Assembly (NCBI RefSeq): GCF_001854245.1
Contig: NZ_CP015381.1
Coordinates: 78,501 to 142,500, forward strand
Reading direction: 5' to 3'
Length of the DNA: 64,000 bases
Source: Desulfococcus multivorans
GTDB lineage: Bacteria > Desulfobacterota > Desulfobacteria > Desulfobacterales > Desulfococcaceae
Program-made: the position numbers and the translations under genes
Part shown: one piece after another, positions 29,481 through 38,166 of the stretch
How positions within the stretch are numbered: the stretch's first letter is position 1
Layout: each line of letters begins with the position of its first letter
The notes under the pieces: model-generated
What the model was told of the DNA's origin: nothing
Database searches by the model: none
Seen by the model: the letters and a program-made list of their open reading frames with translations, nothing else

Positions 29481-31151
29481 TTATATCGCCCGGGAAACAG
29501 CGTTGTCAAAGCGACATACCCCGGCCGGGCAGTGATGATCCCGGATGTGAACCTCGTATTCGTCCCTGAAAAAACGCAAAGTGCTCAAAATCGGATTGGG
29601 TGCTGTCTGCCCCAGACCGCAGAGACTGGTATCCTTCACCATCCCGCAGAGCTCCTCGAGGTTTTCAAGGTCCTTCATGGTGGCGGCACCTTCGGTGATG
29701 CGAGTCAGGATGCGATGCATCTGCACGGTTCCCCCTCGACAGGGGCCGCATTTGCCGCAGCTTTCATCCATGCAGAACGCCATGAAAAACCTGGCCACGT
29801 CGGGCATGCAGCTGGTGTCGTCCATGACGATAAGCCCCCCTGATCCCATGATTGAGCCCAGGGCCGCCAGGGCTTCATAATCCATGGGGGTGTCGAGGTT
29901 GTCCGCAGGAATGCAGCCGCCGCTGGGCCCGCCGGTCTGTGCGGCCTTGAAGGCGCGGCCGTCCTGTATCCCGCCGCCGATGTCATATACGATCTCCCGC
30001 AGGGTGATGCCCATGGGCACTTCGATGAGGCCCGTGTTGACGGTTTTACCCGCCAGCGCGAAGATCTTGGTGCCCTTGCTCTTTTCCGTGCCCAGGCCGG
30101 CATACCATTCAGCCCCCCGATTGATGATCATGGCGACGTTCCCGAAGGTTTCGACGTTGTTGATCAGGGTCGGGGCGCCCCAGAGACCCTGTTGCGCCGG
30201 GTAGGGGGGACGGGGAACGGGTTGACCCCGGCGCCCCATGATGGACTGCATCAGGGCGGTCTCTTCGCCGCAGACAAAGGCGCCCGCGCCCATGCGGATA
30301 TCGATGCGGAAATTGAAGGGGCTGTCCAGGGCCCGGTTGCCCAGAAGTCCCGCCCGCTCGGCTTGCGTGATGGCCTTTTCGAGTCGTTTGGCGGCCAGCG
30401 GATATTCCCTTCGGACGTAGATATACCCCCGGTCCGCGCCGACGGCGTAGCCGGCGACGGCCATCCCCTCCAGCACCCGATGGGGGTCGGATTCCATCAG
30501 GGTCCGGTCCATGTAAGCGCCGGGGTCGCCTTCGTCGCCGTTGGCGACGACATACTTTCGGTCGCCGGTCGCTTTCTGCACCCGCTGCCACTTGAACCCG
30601 GTCGGGTAGCCTGCGCCGCCGCGACCCCGAAGGCCGCTTCTCAAGATCTCCACACACACGTCCGAAGGCGTCATCTCCCGAAGGACCTGCCCCAGGGCTT
30701 CATATCCGCCCGCAGCGACGCAGCTCTCCAGCCGTTCCGGGTCGATGTCGCCGCTGCCGGCAAGCACCACCTTCTCCTGCTTGGCGAAAAAGGGAATATC
30801 ATGAGAGAGGATGCGTGCGTCGAGGGACGGGACGGTCTGGCCCCTGACGTGCCGGTTCAGAATGGGCGCCACCATCTCCGGTGTCACCCGCTCGTATATG
30901 ACGTCGGCTTCACCCCTGTTTTTGATCGTTACCATCGGACCGCGGCTGCAGGGTCCCATGCATCCGCTCGTCGCGGCTTCCACCTCAGCCGCAAGCCCTT
31001 CCGCCGTGATCGCATCGGCAAACGCCGCCAGTATTTTCGACGCGCCGGAAGAAATGCACGGCGTGCTCATGCAGCAGAGAATGCGGCACCGGAACTTCGC
31101 CTGTCGTTCCTGTTCGACCTGGGCCATGGCCTTGAGTTCGATTCGGTTCAT
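29481..31151 (-). CDS. hoxF: Hydrogenase diaphorase NAD(P)H-binding flavoprotein subunit
   Basis: A 556-residue NuoF-like subunit. The N-terminal ~110 residues are a thioredoxin-like [2Fe-2S] domain with Cys27, Cys32, Cys64 and Cys68. The FMN/NADH-binding core has [13 protein letters not shown] and [15 protein letters not shown]. The [4Fe-4S] motif [12 protein letters not shown] is near residue 475. The protein stops just after HHCPAGVC, so it lacks the extra C-terminal ferredoxin domain of HndC/HydB-type bifurcating enzymes. With HoxE and HoxU it forms the diaphorase that exchanges electrons with NAD(P)H. Confidence 0.95.
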   Translation of the reverse strand: MNRIELKAMAQVEQERQAKFRCRILCCMSTPCISSGASKILAAFADAITAEGLAAEVEAATSGCMGPCSRGPMVTIKNRGEADVIYERVTPEMVAPILNRHVRGQTVPSLDARILSHDIPFFAKQEKVVLAGSGDIDPERLESCVAAGGYEALGQVLREMTPSDVCVEILRSGLRGRGGAGYPTGFKWQRVQKATGDRKYVVANGDEGDPGAYMDRTLMESDPHRVLEGMAVAGYAVGADRGYIYVRREYPLAAKRLEKAITQAERAGLLGNRALDSPFNFRIDIRMGAGAFVCGEETALMQSIMGRRGQPVPRPPYPAQQGLWGAPTLINNVETFGNVAMIINRGAEWYAGLGTEKSKGTKIFALAGKTVNTGLIEVPMGITLREIVYDIGGGIQDGRAFKAAQTGGPSGGCIPADNLDTPMDYEALAALGSIMGSGGLIVMDDTSCMPDVARFFMAFCMDESCGKCGPCRGGTVQMHRILTRITEGAATMKDLENLEELCGMVKDTSLCGLGQTAPNPILSTLRFFRDEYEVHIRDHHCPAGVCRFDNAVSRAI

Positions 31152-31213
31152 CGTATCGTTCTTCCCTTTGACGGTTAGCGGTTTCAGGGATGCATCGGGA
31201 GCGGTGGATTGGA

Positions 31214-31735
31214 TCAGTCGGCGCCGCTTACGCGCCGGCGTACCTTATCCAGGGTCGAGGCCGATGTTGCCTTTCCCAGCACGACGTCGTCCAGAACCAC
31301 CACCGGCGCCAGACCGCAGCATCCCAGGCACCGGGCCGTGTTCAAGGTCAGCTTCCCATCGGCGGTGGTGTGCCCGGCCTTGACGTCAAAACCGCTTTCC
31401 AGGGCTTCGACAATCTCGAAGGATTTTCCCACATAGCAGGCGGTGCCCAGGCAGACGATGCAGGAATGTTCCCCCTGGGGCTTGAGGGAAAAGAAGTGAT
31501 AGAAGGTGGCCACCCCGTAAACCCAGCTGGACGGGAGCCTCAGCATCCGGGCGACATACATGAGGACGTCCTCGGGAAGGTAGCCGAAGGCTTCCTGGGC
31601 GGCCGTCAGCACCTCGATAAGGGCATCCTGCTTGAACTGCTGCCGTTTGATGACGCGGTCGACGGCTTTGTACCGCGGATCTCCCATGGGGTGTGACTTT
31701 TGTTCGTCCGCCGGCTTCGGAGCGACTTGCGCCAT
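31214..31735 (-). CDS. hoxE: Hydrogenase diaphorase [2Fe-2S] subunit
   Basis: A 173-residue NuoE-like subunit. The helical N-terminal half ([20 protein letters not shown]) precedes a thioredoxin-like [2Fe-2S] domain with CLGTACYVG and [10 protein letters not shown]. Its presence gives the five-subunit HoxEFUYH form known from cyanobacteria and some proteobacteria. First gene of the operon; 62 bases separate it from hoxF. Confidence 0.95.
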   Translation of the reverse strand: MAQVAPKPADEQKSHPMGDPRYKAVDRVIKRQQFKQDALIEVLTAAQEAFGYLPEDVLMYVARMLRLPSSWVYGVATFYHFFSLKPQGEHSCIVCLGTACYVGKSFEIVEALESGFDVKAGHTTADGKLTLNTARCLGCCGLAPVVVLDDVVLGKATSASTLDKVRRRVSGAD

Positions 31736-32046
31736 GATGATTTCCTCTCTGTAATCATGCGATCGTGTTGCATCGTGGTGCGAAGAATCAGCGTATTATG
31801 GGATGAAAGCCGAAGGTTGGATATCGGACTCAACTTTCGACTTTCATGATGGTGACCAGATAGAGGTGCCGGGAGGATACGGCCTATGAAGGTCGAAAGT
31901 TGAGTATCGAATTTATAAAATGCGACACATTGGCTTGTATATAGGGGTTTCCCATCATTTGCCTGGGGTATTCTCCTGTATATATGTCGGGATAAACCCT
32001 GAAAAGCATCCGTGATGAATGATGTCCGGATTTGGCGGGATACCCT
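31736..32046. other. Intergenic region upstream of hoxE
   Basis: The region holds a full dispersed repeat (31828-31905) and no credible gene. I could not find a convincing sigma-70 or sigma-54 promoter for hoxE, so where the operon starts remains open. Confidence 0.5.
31828..31905. repeat. Dispersed palindromic repeat, best-preserved copy
   Basis: Left end ACTCAACTTTCGACTTTCAT and right end ATGAAGGTCGAAAGTTGAGT are near-perfect inverted repeats. Internal GATGGTGACCAGATAGAGG and GTGCCGGGAGGATACGGCC are shared with other copies. 78 bases. Confidence 0.88.
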
Positions 32047-33693
32047 TCAGCTGATCCCCAACCGTTTCATTTTTTTGTAAAGCGCGGTGCGGTGTATGCC
32101 GAGGGTTCGGGCCGCCAGCGCGCGATTTTCGTTCGCTGCCTGCAGGGCCGCTTCGATGGCGCTGCGTTCGGCCTCGGCCAAATGGTCATCCAGGGTGCCG
32201 GACAGAGGGGTTTTTGCGCCTTTGTGGAACGTGGACGGCAAATGACGGAGTTCGACGACCAGTCCCTGAGCTTTCCAGGCCATCTGGCGCATCAGGCTTC
32301 GTAATTCCCGGACATTTCCAGGCCAGGCATGCGACATGAGCGCCCCGGTCGCTTCCTCGGAGAGTTGTTGCATGAGAAGTCGCTCCCGGCGGCACACTTC
32401 GGAAAGGAAGTGTTTTGCCAAAAGGGGAATGTCTTCCGGACGCGACCTCAGCGGCGGGATCTCGATCGGGAACTCGTTGATGCGGTAGAAGAGATCGCTG
32501 CGGAATTTGCCGGCATCGACAAAAGCGGCAAGATCCCGGTTTGTGGCGACCACCAGCCGGAAGTCCACATCGATCGGGATCGTGCCCCCCAGGCGGTCGA
32601 TTCTGCGCTCTTCCAGAACCCGAAGCAGCTTGGCCTGGCTTTCGATGGGCAATTCTCCGACTTCATCCAGGAAAAGCGTTCCATCGCAGGCCAGTTCGAA
32701 CTTTCCGGGTTTGCCTTTTTTCCGGGCGCCGCTGAAGGCGCCTTCTTCGTAGCCGAATAATTCCGATTCGATCAGGTCGTGGGGAATCGCGCCGCAGTTG
32801 ATCGCGACGAAAGGCCCTTTCTTCCGATGGGAGGCTTCATGGAGAGCCTGGGCGAACAACTCCTTTCCCGTACCGCTTTCGCCCAGCAGGAGCACCGTGG
32901 CCGAAGAATCCGCTATGCGTCGGGCCTGCTCGATAACGCGCCGCATTTCCGAATTCAGGGTGAGGATGTTTTCGAAGGAACGGCGATGTCCGCGCAGTTC
33001 GTCCAGGAGCGTTTCGTAGCGTTCGACCTTCCGTTCCATCGCCCGGACGCGATCCGCCAGTTTTTCCAATTGTTCAGGACTCTGGAACAGGATTCTCCCG
33101 AAAGCGCCGATGACCCGATTGTTCCGTCTGACGGGCAGGTTGACCGTGATTTTAGTCTTGCCGTGCAGGTCGACGACCTGTGCGCTGTCGGCGATGCCGG
33201 TGCGGGCCACCTCCGCCAGGCGGCTGCCGGGCGCAAGCGTTGAAAGCGACAGACCCGCGCCGCCGCCGGATTCGAGCCCGAACCATTGTTCATTGGCCGG
33301 GCTGAGCAGGGTGATATTTCCCTTGGTGTCGACGACCGTGAGCCCCTCGTAGGGGTTGTCAAGAACCATCCGGACCATTTCCTCGTTCATCGGACAGTCA
33401 CCGTAGGGCCCCAGTATTCGATCCGCCGTCCGGACGCGCCGGAAGACCATCACCTCGGTTCGCTGACGCCCTTCGGCCTGTACAAACCAGTCATCATTCC
33501 AGAAAGTCCACTCGCCAGGTGTCAAACCGCGGAGCGCATCCGGAAGCCGTGCCCCTTTTTCGATATCCGGACCGAGGGCTTCGAAAAAATCCGTGGTCAA
33601 ACGCGCCACACGTCCGGTCTTGTCTAAAAAAACGACACCGCATCGGCAATAAGCGGCTTTGCGAAGCATGGCGGCTTCTGAACTTGTCGTCAT
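32047..33693 (-). CDS. PAS-domain sigma-54-dependent transcriptional activator
   Basis: A 548-residue enhancer-binding protein. N-terminal sensor region with a PAS domain around residues 110-220 (YEGLTVVDTKGNITLLSPAN), a coiled linker, an AAA+ domain with Walker A GESGTGKE and Walker B GTLFLDEVGEL, and a C-terminal Fis helix-turn-helix (AARTLGIHRTALYKKMKRLG). The sigma-54 contact loop reads GAFSGA instead of the usual GAFTGA. The start 33693 (MTTSSEAAM) is the most plausible of several in-frame ATGs; GGGAG lies 13 bases upstream. It is divergent from the acyl-CoA operon at 33993, whose promoter looks sigma-54-dependent, and lies directly upstream of hox. Confidence 0.9.
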   Translation of the reverse strand: MTTSSEAAMLRKAAYCRCGVVFLDKTGRVARLTTDFFEALGPDIEKGARLPDALRGLTPGEWTFWNDDWFVQAEGRQRTEVMVFRRVRTADRILGPYGDCPMNEEMVRMVLDNPYEGLTVVDTKGNITLLSPANEQWFGLESGGGAGLSLSTLAPGSRLAEVARTGIADSAQVVDLHGKTKITVNLPVRRNNRVIGAFGRILFQSPEQLEKLADRVRAMERKVERYETLLDELRGHRRSFENILTLNSEMRRVIEQARRIADSSATVLLLGESGTGKELFAQALHEASHRKKGPFVAINCGAIPHDLIESELFGYEEGAFSGARKKGKPGKFELACDGTLFLDEVGELPIESQAKLLRVLEERRIDRLGGTIPIDVDFRLVVATNRDLAAFVDAGKFRSDLFYRINEFPIEIPPLRSRPEDIPLLAKHFLSEVCRRERLLMQQLSEEATGALMSHAWPGNVRELRSLMRQMAWKAQGLVVELRHLPSTFHKGAKTPLSGTLDDHLAEAERSAIEAALQAANENRALAARTLGIHRTALYKKMKRLGIS

Positions 33694-33865
33694 CGGTCGA
33701 CATGTCTCCCTGTGGATACATCTTTTGCCATGCCGGTGAGGGGTGAAACTGTATCCGTCCGGCAACACAATCACAACATAGCATATTCTTCCCTCTTTTG
33801 CATATACCTTCTTTAAAGATAATTGTTTCAGAAGATTAGAAATTTAAAAGCCGTTTTTTCAAACA

Positions 33866-33881
33866 TTGGCACGACCTGTGA
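33866..33881 (+). promoter_or_regulatory. Candidate sigma-54 promoter of the acyl-CoA/ETF operon
   Basis: TTGGCACG at 33866-33873 is a perfect -24 element. At the correct spacing the -12 position reads GTGA instead of TTGC, so the GG/G pair is correctly placed but the final C is missing. Two copies of TTTCAGAA (33826-33833, 33892-33899) flank it. About 110 bases upstream of the first ORF and divergent from a sigma-54 activator gene. Confidence 0.5.
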
Positions 33882-33992
33882 AAAAGGAAAGTTTCAGAAA
33901 ACATTTTGGTGATGGTGCATTTTCAGTGAGTTGCCGGCGATTCATGCATCCGAAATCAACAGACCCTGTACTTATCCAGTTTGGAGGAGCCG

Positions 33993-35135
33993 ATGTTTAT
34001 CGACAATGAAGAATTGAGAGTTGCAGCCGACACGATACGCCAGGCCGCACGGGAACGGATCGCTCCCCTGGCCGCATCCATCGATGCGACAGGTCAGTTA
34101 AATCCGGAAGTGATCGATCTTTTGTGGGATCTGGGTCTTATGACCGCAGTCTTCCCACCGCAATACGGTGGTGCGGAGGAGCATCACGGGACCCTGCTCT
34201 GCATCGGGGTCGAGGAGATCGCGCGTCACTGTGCTTCGTCGGCCCTGATGCTGATCATCCAGGCCGTAGGCAGCTTTCCCATCATCCATGGCGCCAGACC
34301 GGAATTGCTGGATCGCGTGATGACGAGGATGGTGAAAAACCGAGAACTGGCCGCCTATCTGGTGTCGGAACCGGGTGCCGGGTCGGACGTGGCTTCGATC
34401 CGCACCACGGCGGTCCGGGACGGCGACGCTTATGTCCTTTCCGGGACCAAATGCTTTTCCACCAACGGACCGGTGGCTTCGGTCTATACAGTTCTGGCGC
34501 GAACCTCCGGCAACGGCCGGGACGGCCTCTCCTTCTTCCTGGTGGAGCGGGACACGCCCGGACTCAAGATCGGCAAGATCGAGAAAAAAATGGGACAGAA
34601 GGGTTCCCAGACCTCCGAAGTGCATCTTGACGCGGTGCGCATACCCGCCGAAAACCTGCTCGGGGAGGAAAACAAGGGATTCCGGATCGCCATGAAGGAT
34701 TTCGACATGTCCCGTCCGGCCGTCGCGGCCCAGGCCCTGGGTATCGCCGAAGGGGCCTTCGAGCAGATGGAGAACTACTCCAGGGAGCGGAAGACCTTTG
34801 GCCGACCCCTGTGCGACCATCAGATGATCCAGCAGATTATCGCCGACAGCGCGACCCTGATCGAGGCGTCGCGGGGTCTCATCTATCGCGCCGCCGCCTT
34901 GTATGATCAGGGGAAACGCAATACCAAGCTGGCTTCCATGAGCAAGGTCTTTGCCTCGGATGCGGCCATGAAGATCACCACGGATGCGATCCAGGTCTTT
35001 GGCGGATACGGCTACATGCAGGATTATCCTGTGGAGCGGATGTTCCGGGACGCCAAGTTGACCCAGATTTTCGAAGGCGCCAATCAGATCCAGCGACTGG
35101 TGATCGCCAGAGAGATCCGTAACGAAAATTCCTGA
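33993..35135 (+). CDS. Acyl-CoA dehydrogenase (first of two)
   Basis: A 380-residue FAD enzyme of the standard acyl-CoA dehydrogenase family. Signatures: [20 protein letters not shown] (FAD/substrate), NEGF-equivalent [20 protein letters not shown], and [21 protein letters not shown] near the C-terminus, with [15 protein letters not shown] at the end containing the usual catalytic-loop context. ATG 33993 is preceded by GGAGGAG; the frame also reads from a TTG 12 bases upstream. First gene of a six-gene operon ending in etfA. Substrate not determinable; the sequence type fits short-chain or branched acyl-CoA. Confidence 0.93.
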   Translation: MFIDNEELRVAADTIRQAARERIAPLAASIDATGQLNPEVIDLLWDLGLMTAVFPPQYGGAEEHHGTLLCIGVEEIARHCASSALMLIIQAVGSFPIIHGARPELLDRVMTRMVKNRELAAYLVSEPGAGSDVASIRTTAVRDGDAYVLSGTKCFSTNGPVASVYTVLARTSGNGRDGLSFFLVERDTPGLKIGKIEKKMGQKGSQTSEVHLDAVRIPAENLLGEENKGFRIAMKDFDMSRPAVAAQALGIAEGAFEQMENYSRERKTFGRPLCDHQMIQQIIADSATLIEASRGLIYRAAALYDQGKRNTKLASMSKVFASDAAMKITTDAIQVFGGYGYMQDYPVERMFRDAKLTQIFEGANQIQRLVIAREIRNENS

Positions 35136-35172
35136 AATCCGGTTTCGACATCATTCAAGGAGAGCTTGTCTT

Positions 35173-36315
35173 ATGAAAAATTTAACGGAAGAACAGAAAG
35201 TGATGCTGGAGATGGTGCGCGATGTGGCGAACCGGGAAATCGCGCCACTCGCGATGGAACTGGATGAGAATTCGTCTTTCCCGGAACATGCCCGGAACCT
35301 GTTTGCCGAACTGGGGCTCCTGAACCCGCTTCTGCCTGCCGAATACGGCGGAACGGAAATGGACATCCTGACCTTTGTGCTGGTCCTGGAGGAAATCGGC
35401 CGGGTTTGCGCTTCCACCGCCCTGCTGTTGATCGCCCAGAGCGACGGCATGCTGCCCATCATCCATGGCGGCAGCCCTGAGCTCAAGGAAAAATTTCTGG
35501 GCCGCTTCGGCGGAAACTCTACGCTGCTGACGGCTTTTGCCGCCACTGAACCGTCGGCCGGGTCGGATCTCCTCGGCATGAAAACCCGGGCCGTCAGAAA
35601 AGGTGACAAGTACGTGATCAACGGGCAGAAATGCTTCATCACCAACGGCTCGGTGGCCGACGTCATCTCGCTTTACGCCTATACGGATCCGGAGAAAGGC
35701 GCCAAGGGTATGAGCGTCTTTGTGGTGGAAAAAGGCACCCCCGGCCTGGTTTACGGCCGCAACGAGAAAAAGATGGGGATGCGGGGCTGCGTCAACTCCC
35801 AGCTCTTTTTCGAGAACATGGAGATTCCCGCCGAAAACCTTATCGGCGCCGAAGGGGACGGGTTTGCCAATCTCATGAAAGCGCTCTCCATCAACCGGGT
35901 CTTCTGCGCGGCCCAGGCCGTGGGGATCGCTCAGGGTGCGCTGGATCGCGCCATTGAACATGCCCGAGAGCGGGTGCAGTTCGGGAAGCCCATTTCTCAT
36001 CTGGCCCCCATCCAGTTCATGATCGCCGATATGGCCACGGCGGTTGAAGCCTCCCGCCTCCTGACCCGGAAGGCGGCCGAGCTGCTCGATGACAAGGACA
36101 AGAAAGGAGCGCTCCTGGGCGGCATGGCAAAGACCATGGCCAGTGATACGGCCATGCAGGTGACCACCGACACCGTTCAGATTCTCGGGGGATCGGGCTA
36201 CATGAAGGAATACGGCGTGGAGCGGATGATGCGCGACGCCAAGCTGACCCAGATCTACACCGGAACCAACCAGATCACCCGTCTGGTCACGGGTCGTGCG
36301 TTGTTGCAGCCGTAA
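35173..36315 (+). CDS. Acyl-CoA dehydrogenase (second of two)
   Basis: A 380-residue paralogue of the preceding protein. FAATEPSAGSDLLGMKTRAV, LFFENMEIPAENLIGAEGDG and LGGSGYMKEYGVERMMRDAK are the family signatures, with IYTGTNQITRLVTGRALL at the C-terminus. AAGGAG lies 10 bases upstream of the ATG. Two adjacent, different dehydrogenases suggest either a heteromeric enzyme or consecutive oxidation of two related acyl-CoAs; the sequence does not decide. Confidence 0.93.
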   Translation: MKNLTEEQKVMLEMVRDVANREIAPLAMELDENSSFPEHARNLFAELGLLNPLLPAEYGGTEMDILTFVLVLEEIGRVCASTALLLIAQSDGMLPIIHGGSPELKEKFLGRFGGNSTLLTAFAATEPSAGSDLLGMKTRAVRKGDKYVINGQKCFITNGSVADVISLYAYTDPEKGAKGMSVFVVEKGTPGLVYGRNEKKMGMRGCVNSQLFFENMEIPAENLIGAEGDGFANLMKALSINRVFCAAQAVGIAQGALDRAIEHARERVQFGKPISHLAPIQFMIADMATAVEASRLLTRKAAELLDDKDKKGALLGGMAKTMASDTAMQVTTDTVQILGGSGYMKEYGVERMMRDAKLTQIYTGTNQITRLVTGRALLQP

Positions 36316-36381
36316 AAAAAATCGAGGGCGCCGACAAAAAGGGCCCAGGCATCAACCCTTTTTCCAATAAGGATTAACGAC

Positions 36382-38052
36382 ATGTCGGAAAACAGAAAAT
36401 TTACCTATGACACGGCCATGTTCCGGGACACGTTCGAGAATGATTTCACCTATCTGAACGGCTTTCTGCGAAACACCCACCGGTACGCGAACCAGAACGC
36501 GATGACCTGTCCCCTTCGGGATAAAACATGGACATATCAGGATCTTGACAAAGCCTGCAATATTCTGGCCCATGCCCTGAAAGACGACGGGGTCGGCAAG
36601 GCCGACGTGGTGATGTACCAGCTTTACAACTGCGCGGAATGGGTCTTCATCTACCTGGCGTCGCAAAAGCTGGGTGCCGTCAATTGTCCGATCAACTTCC
36701 GCCTCTCCTATGGCGAGACGGCCTACATGCTCGACGACAGCAAGCCCAGGGTCTATTTCTACGACGCGGCGGACGCCGAAATGGCCCAAAGGGCCCTCGA
36801 AAAGGCGGCACACAAGCCCCAAACCATTGTCATGGTCGATATGTCCGGCAGGACAAGGCCTATTGCCGGGGCCGTCTCCTTTGAGGAATATGTCGCGGGC
36901 AGGCCGGACACGGATCCGGGAACATACCGACCCACGCATATCTATGACGAGACAACGCGTCTGTATACTTCCGGGACCACCGGGATGCCGAAGGGCGTCC
37001 CGCTGAACAATATCAACGAGATCATGAGCGCCCACGACGTCATCATGCACTTCCCCCTCAATCCCAGGGACAAGACCCTGAACATGACGCCCTGGTTTCA
37101 CCGGGGCGGGCTTTACGCGGGGGGGCCCAACCCCACGCTCTATGTGGGCGCCGAATTGATCCCTCTGCGTCATTTTGACGCCGCGACCGTCCTGGATCTG
37201 ATCGACAAACACGGCATCACCTATGTCATCGGCGCCCCCACCACGTTGGAAGGGCTTTGTGCCGAACAGCAGAAAAAACGTCGGGACCTGAGTCATCTGA
37301 AAGGCATCGTGACGATGGGGGCGCCGCTGGATCGGGCCGCGTGCATTCGCTTCCAGGAGATGCTCACCCCGAACATTTTCAACGGATACGGAACCACCGA
37401 AGCGTTCTGGAACACCTTTCTGCGGCCCTACGATCTGCCGGATATGGCGGGGGCTGCGGGCCGTTCGTGCACCGACGACGATATGGCGGTGGTGAACGTA
37501 TACCCGGACCGACTGGCCGAGCCGGACGATCATGTGAGGAAAAACAACGAGGACGTGGGCGAGGTCATTATCAAAGCCGCCGGAAAGTGCTCGTATACCT
37601 ATGCCAACCGGCCTGAAGAAGCCAGGGCGAAATATTACAAGGGGTGGCTCTATATCGGTGACCTCTGCACCTGGGACAGGAATGAATTTCTGACCGTGGT
37701 GGGCCGGAAAGACGATATGTTCATCTCCGGCGGCGAAAACATTCATCCCGTGCAGGTGGAGGCGGTGCTGAACGAACATCCGGAAGTGGCAAGCTGCGCG
37801 GTGGTGGGGCTGCCGGATCCCAAATGGGGGCAGGTGGTGGTGGCCTATGTCGTCAGGTTCAACCCCTCCCTGACGGCAAAAGATATCGACGCATTCTGCC
37901 TTCAGCATCCCATGCTGGCGAAATACAAGCGCCCTAGATACTACCGTTTCGTGGACGAACTGCCCATGACGGCCACCGGCAAAAAGGTGCACTACAAGGT
38001 CAGGCAACAGGTGGTGGCCGATGCCGAAAAGGGACTGCTGGAAAAGGTGTGA
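36382..38052 (+). CDS. AMP-forming acyl-CoA synthetase
   Basis: A 556-residue adenylate-forming ligase. P-loop TRLYTSGTTGMPKGVPLNN near residue 195, A5-type NGYGTTEAFWNTF near 340, YIGDLCTWDRNEFLTVVGRKDD in the hinge, and the catalytic lysine region MTATGKKVHYKV at the C-terminus. It activates the carboxylic acid degraded by this operon. The sequence differs from the ligase at 22160, so the two operons probably handle different acids. Confidence 0.93.
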   Translation: MSENRKFTYDTAMFRDTFENDFTYLNGFLRNTHRYANQNAMTCPLRDKTWTYQDLDKACNILAHALKDDGVGKADVVMYQLYNCAEWVFIYLASQKLGAVNCPINFRLSYGETAYMLDDSKPRVYFYDAADAEMAQRALEKAAHKPQTIVMVDMSGRTRPIAGAVSFEEYVAGRPDTDPGTYRPTHIYDETTRLYTSGTTGMPKGVPLNNINEIMSAHDVIMHFPLNPRDKTLNMTPWFHRGGLYAGGPNPTLYVGAELIPLRHFDAATVLDLIDKHGITYVIGAPTTLEGLCAEQQKKRRDLSHLKGIVTMGAPLDRAACIRFQEMLTPNIFNGYGTTEAFWNTFLRPYDLPDMAGAAGRSCTDDDMAVVNVYPDRLAEPDDHVRKNNEDVGEVIIKAAGKCSYTYANRPEEARAKYYKGWLYIGDLCTWDRNEFLTVVGRKDDMFISGGENIHPVQVEAVLNEHPEVASCAVVGLPDPKWGQVVVAYVVRFNPSLTAKDIDAFCLQHPMLAKYKRPRYYRFVDELPMTATGKKVHYKVRQQVVADAEKGLLEKV

Positions 38053-38166
38053 TGTTGCCCCGGTAGGTGACTGCCGGGACGGTGTCCGCCGAATTTGAAC
38101 ATCAGCACATGGCGCGCCGCCAAAGGGCCGGCAACGTCAACGCTGGATCGACAGGAGAGAATGACC

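Noticed and set aside
36352..38007. A 551-codon antisense frame opposite the acyl-CoA synthetase
   Set aside because: Complete overlap with a gene having all adenylation motifs; no ribosome-binding site or domain in the antisense frame. The same holds for antisense frames at 20806-22146, 27157-28194, 30192-31178, 38137-39276 and 42941-44137.
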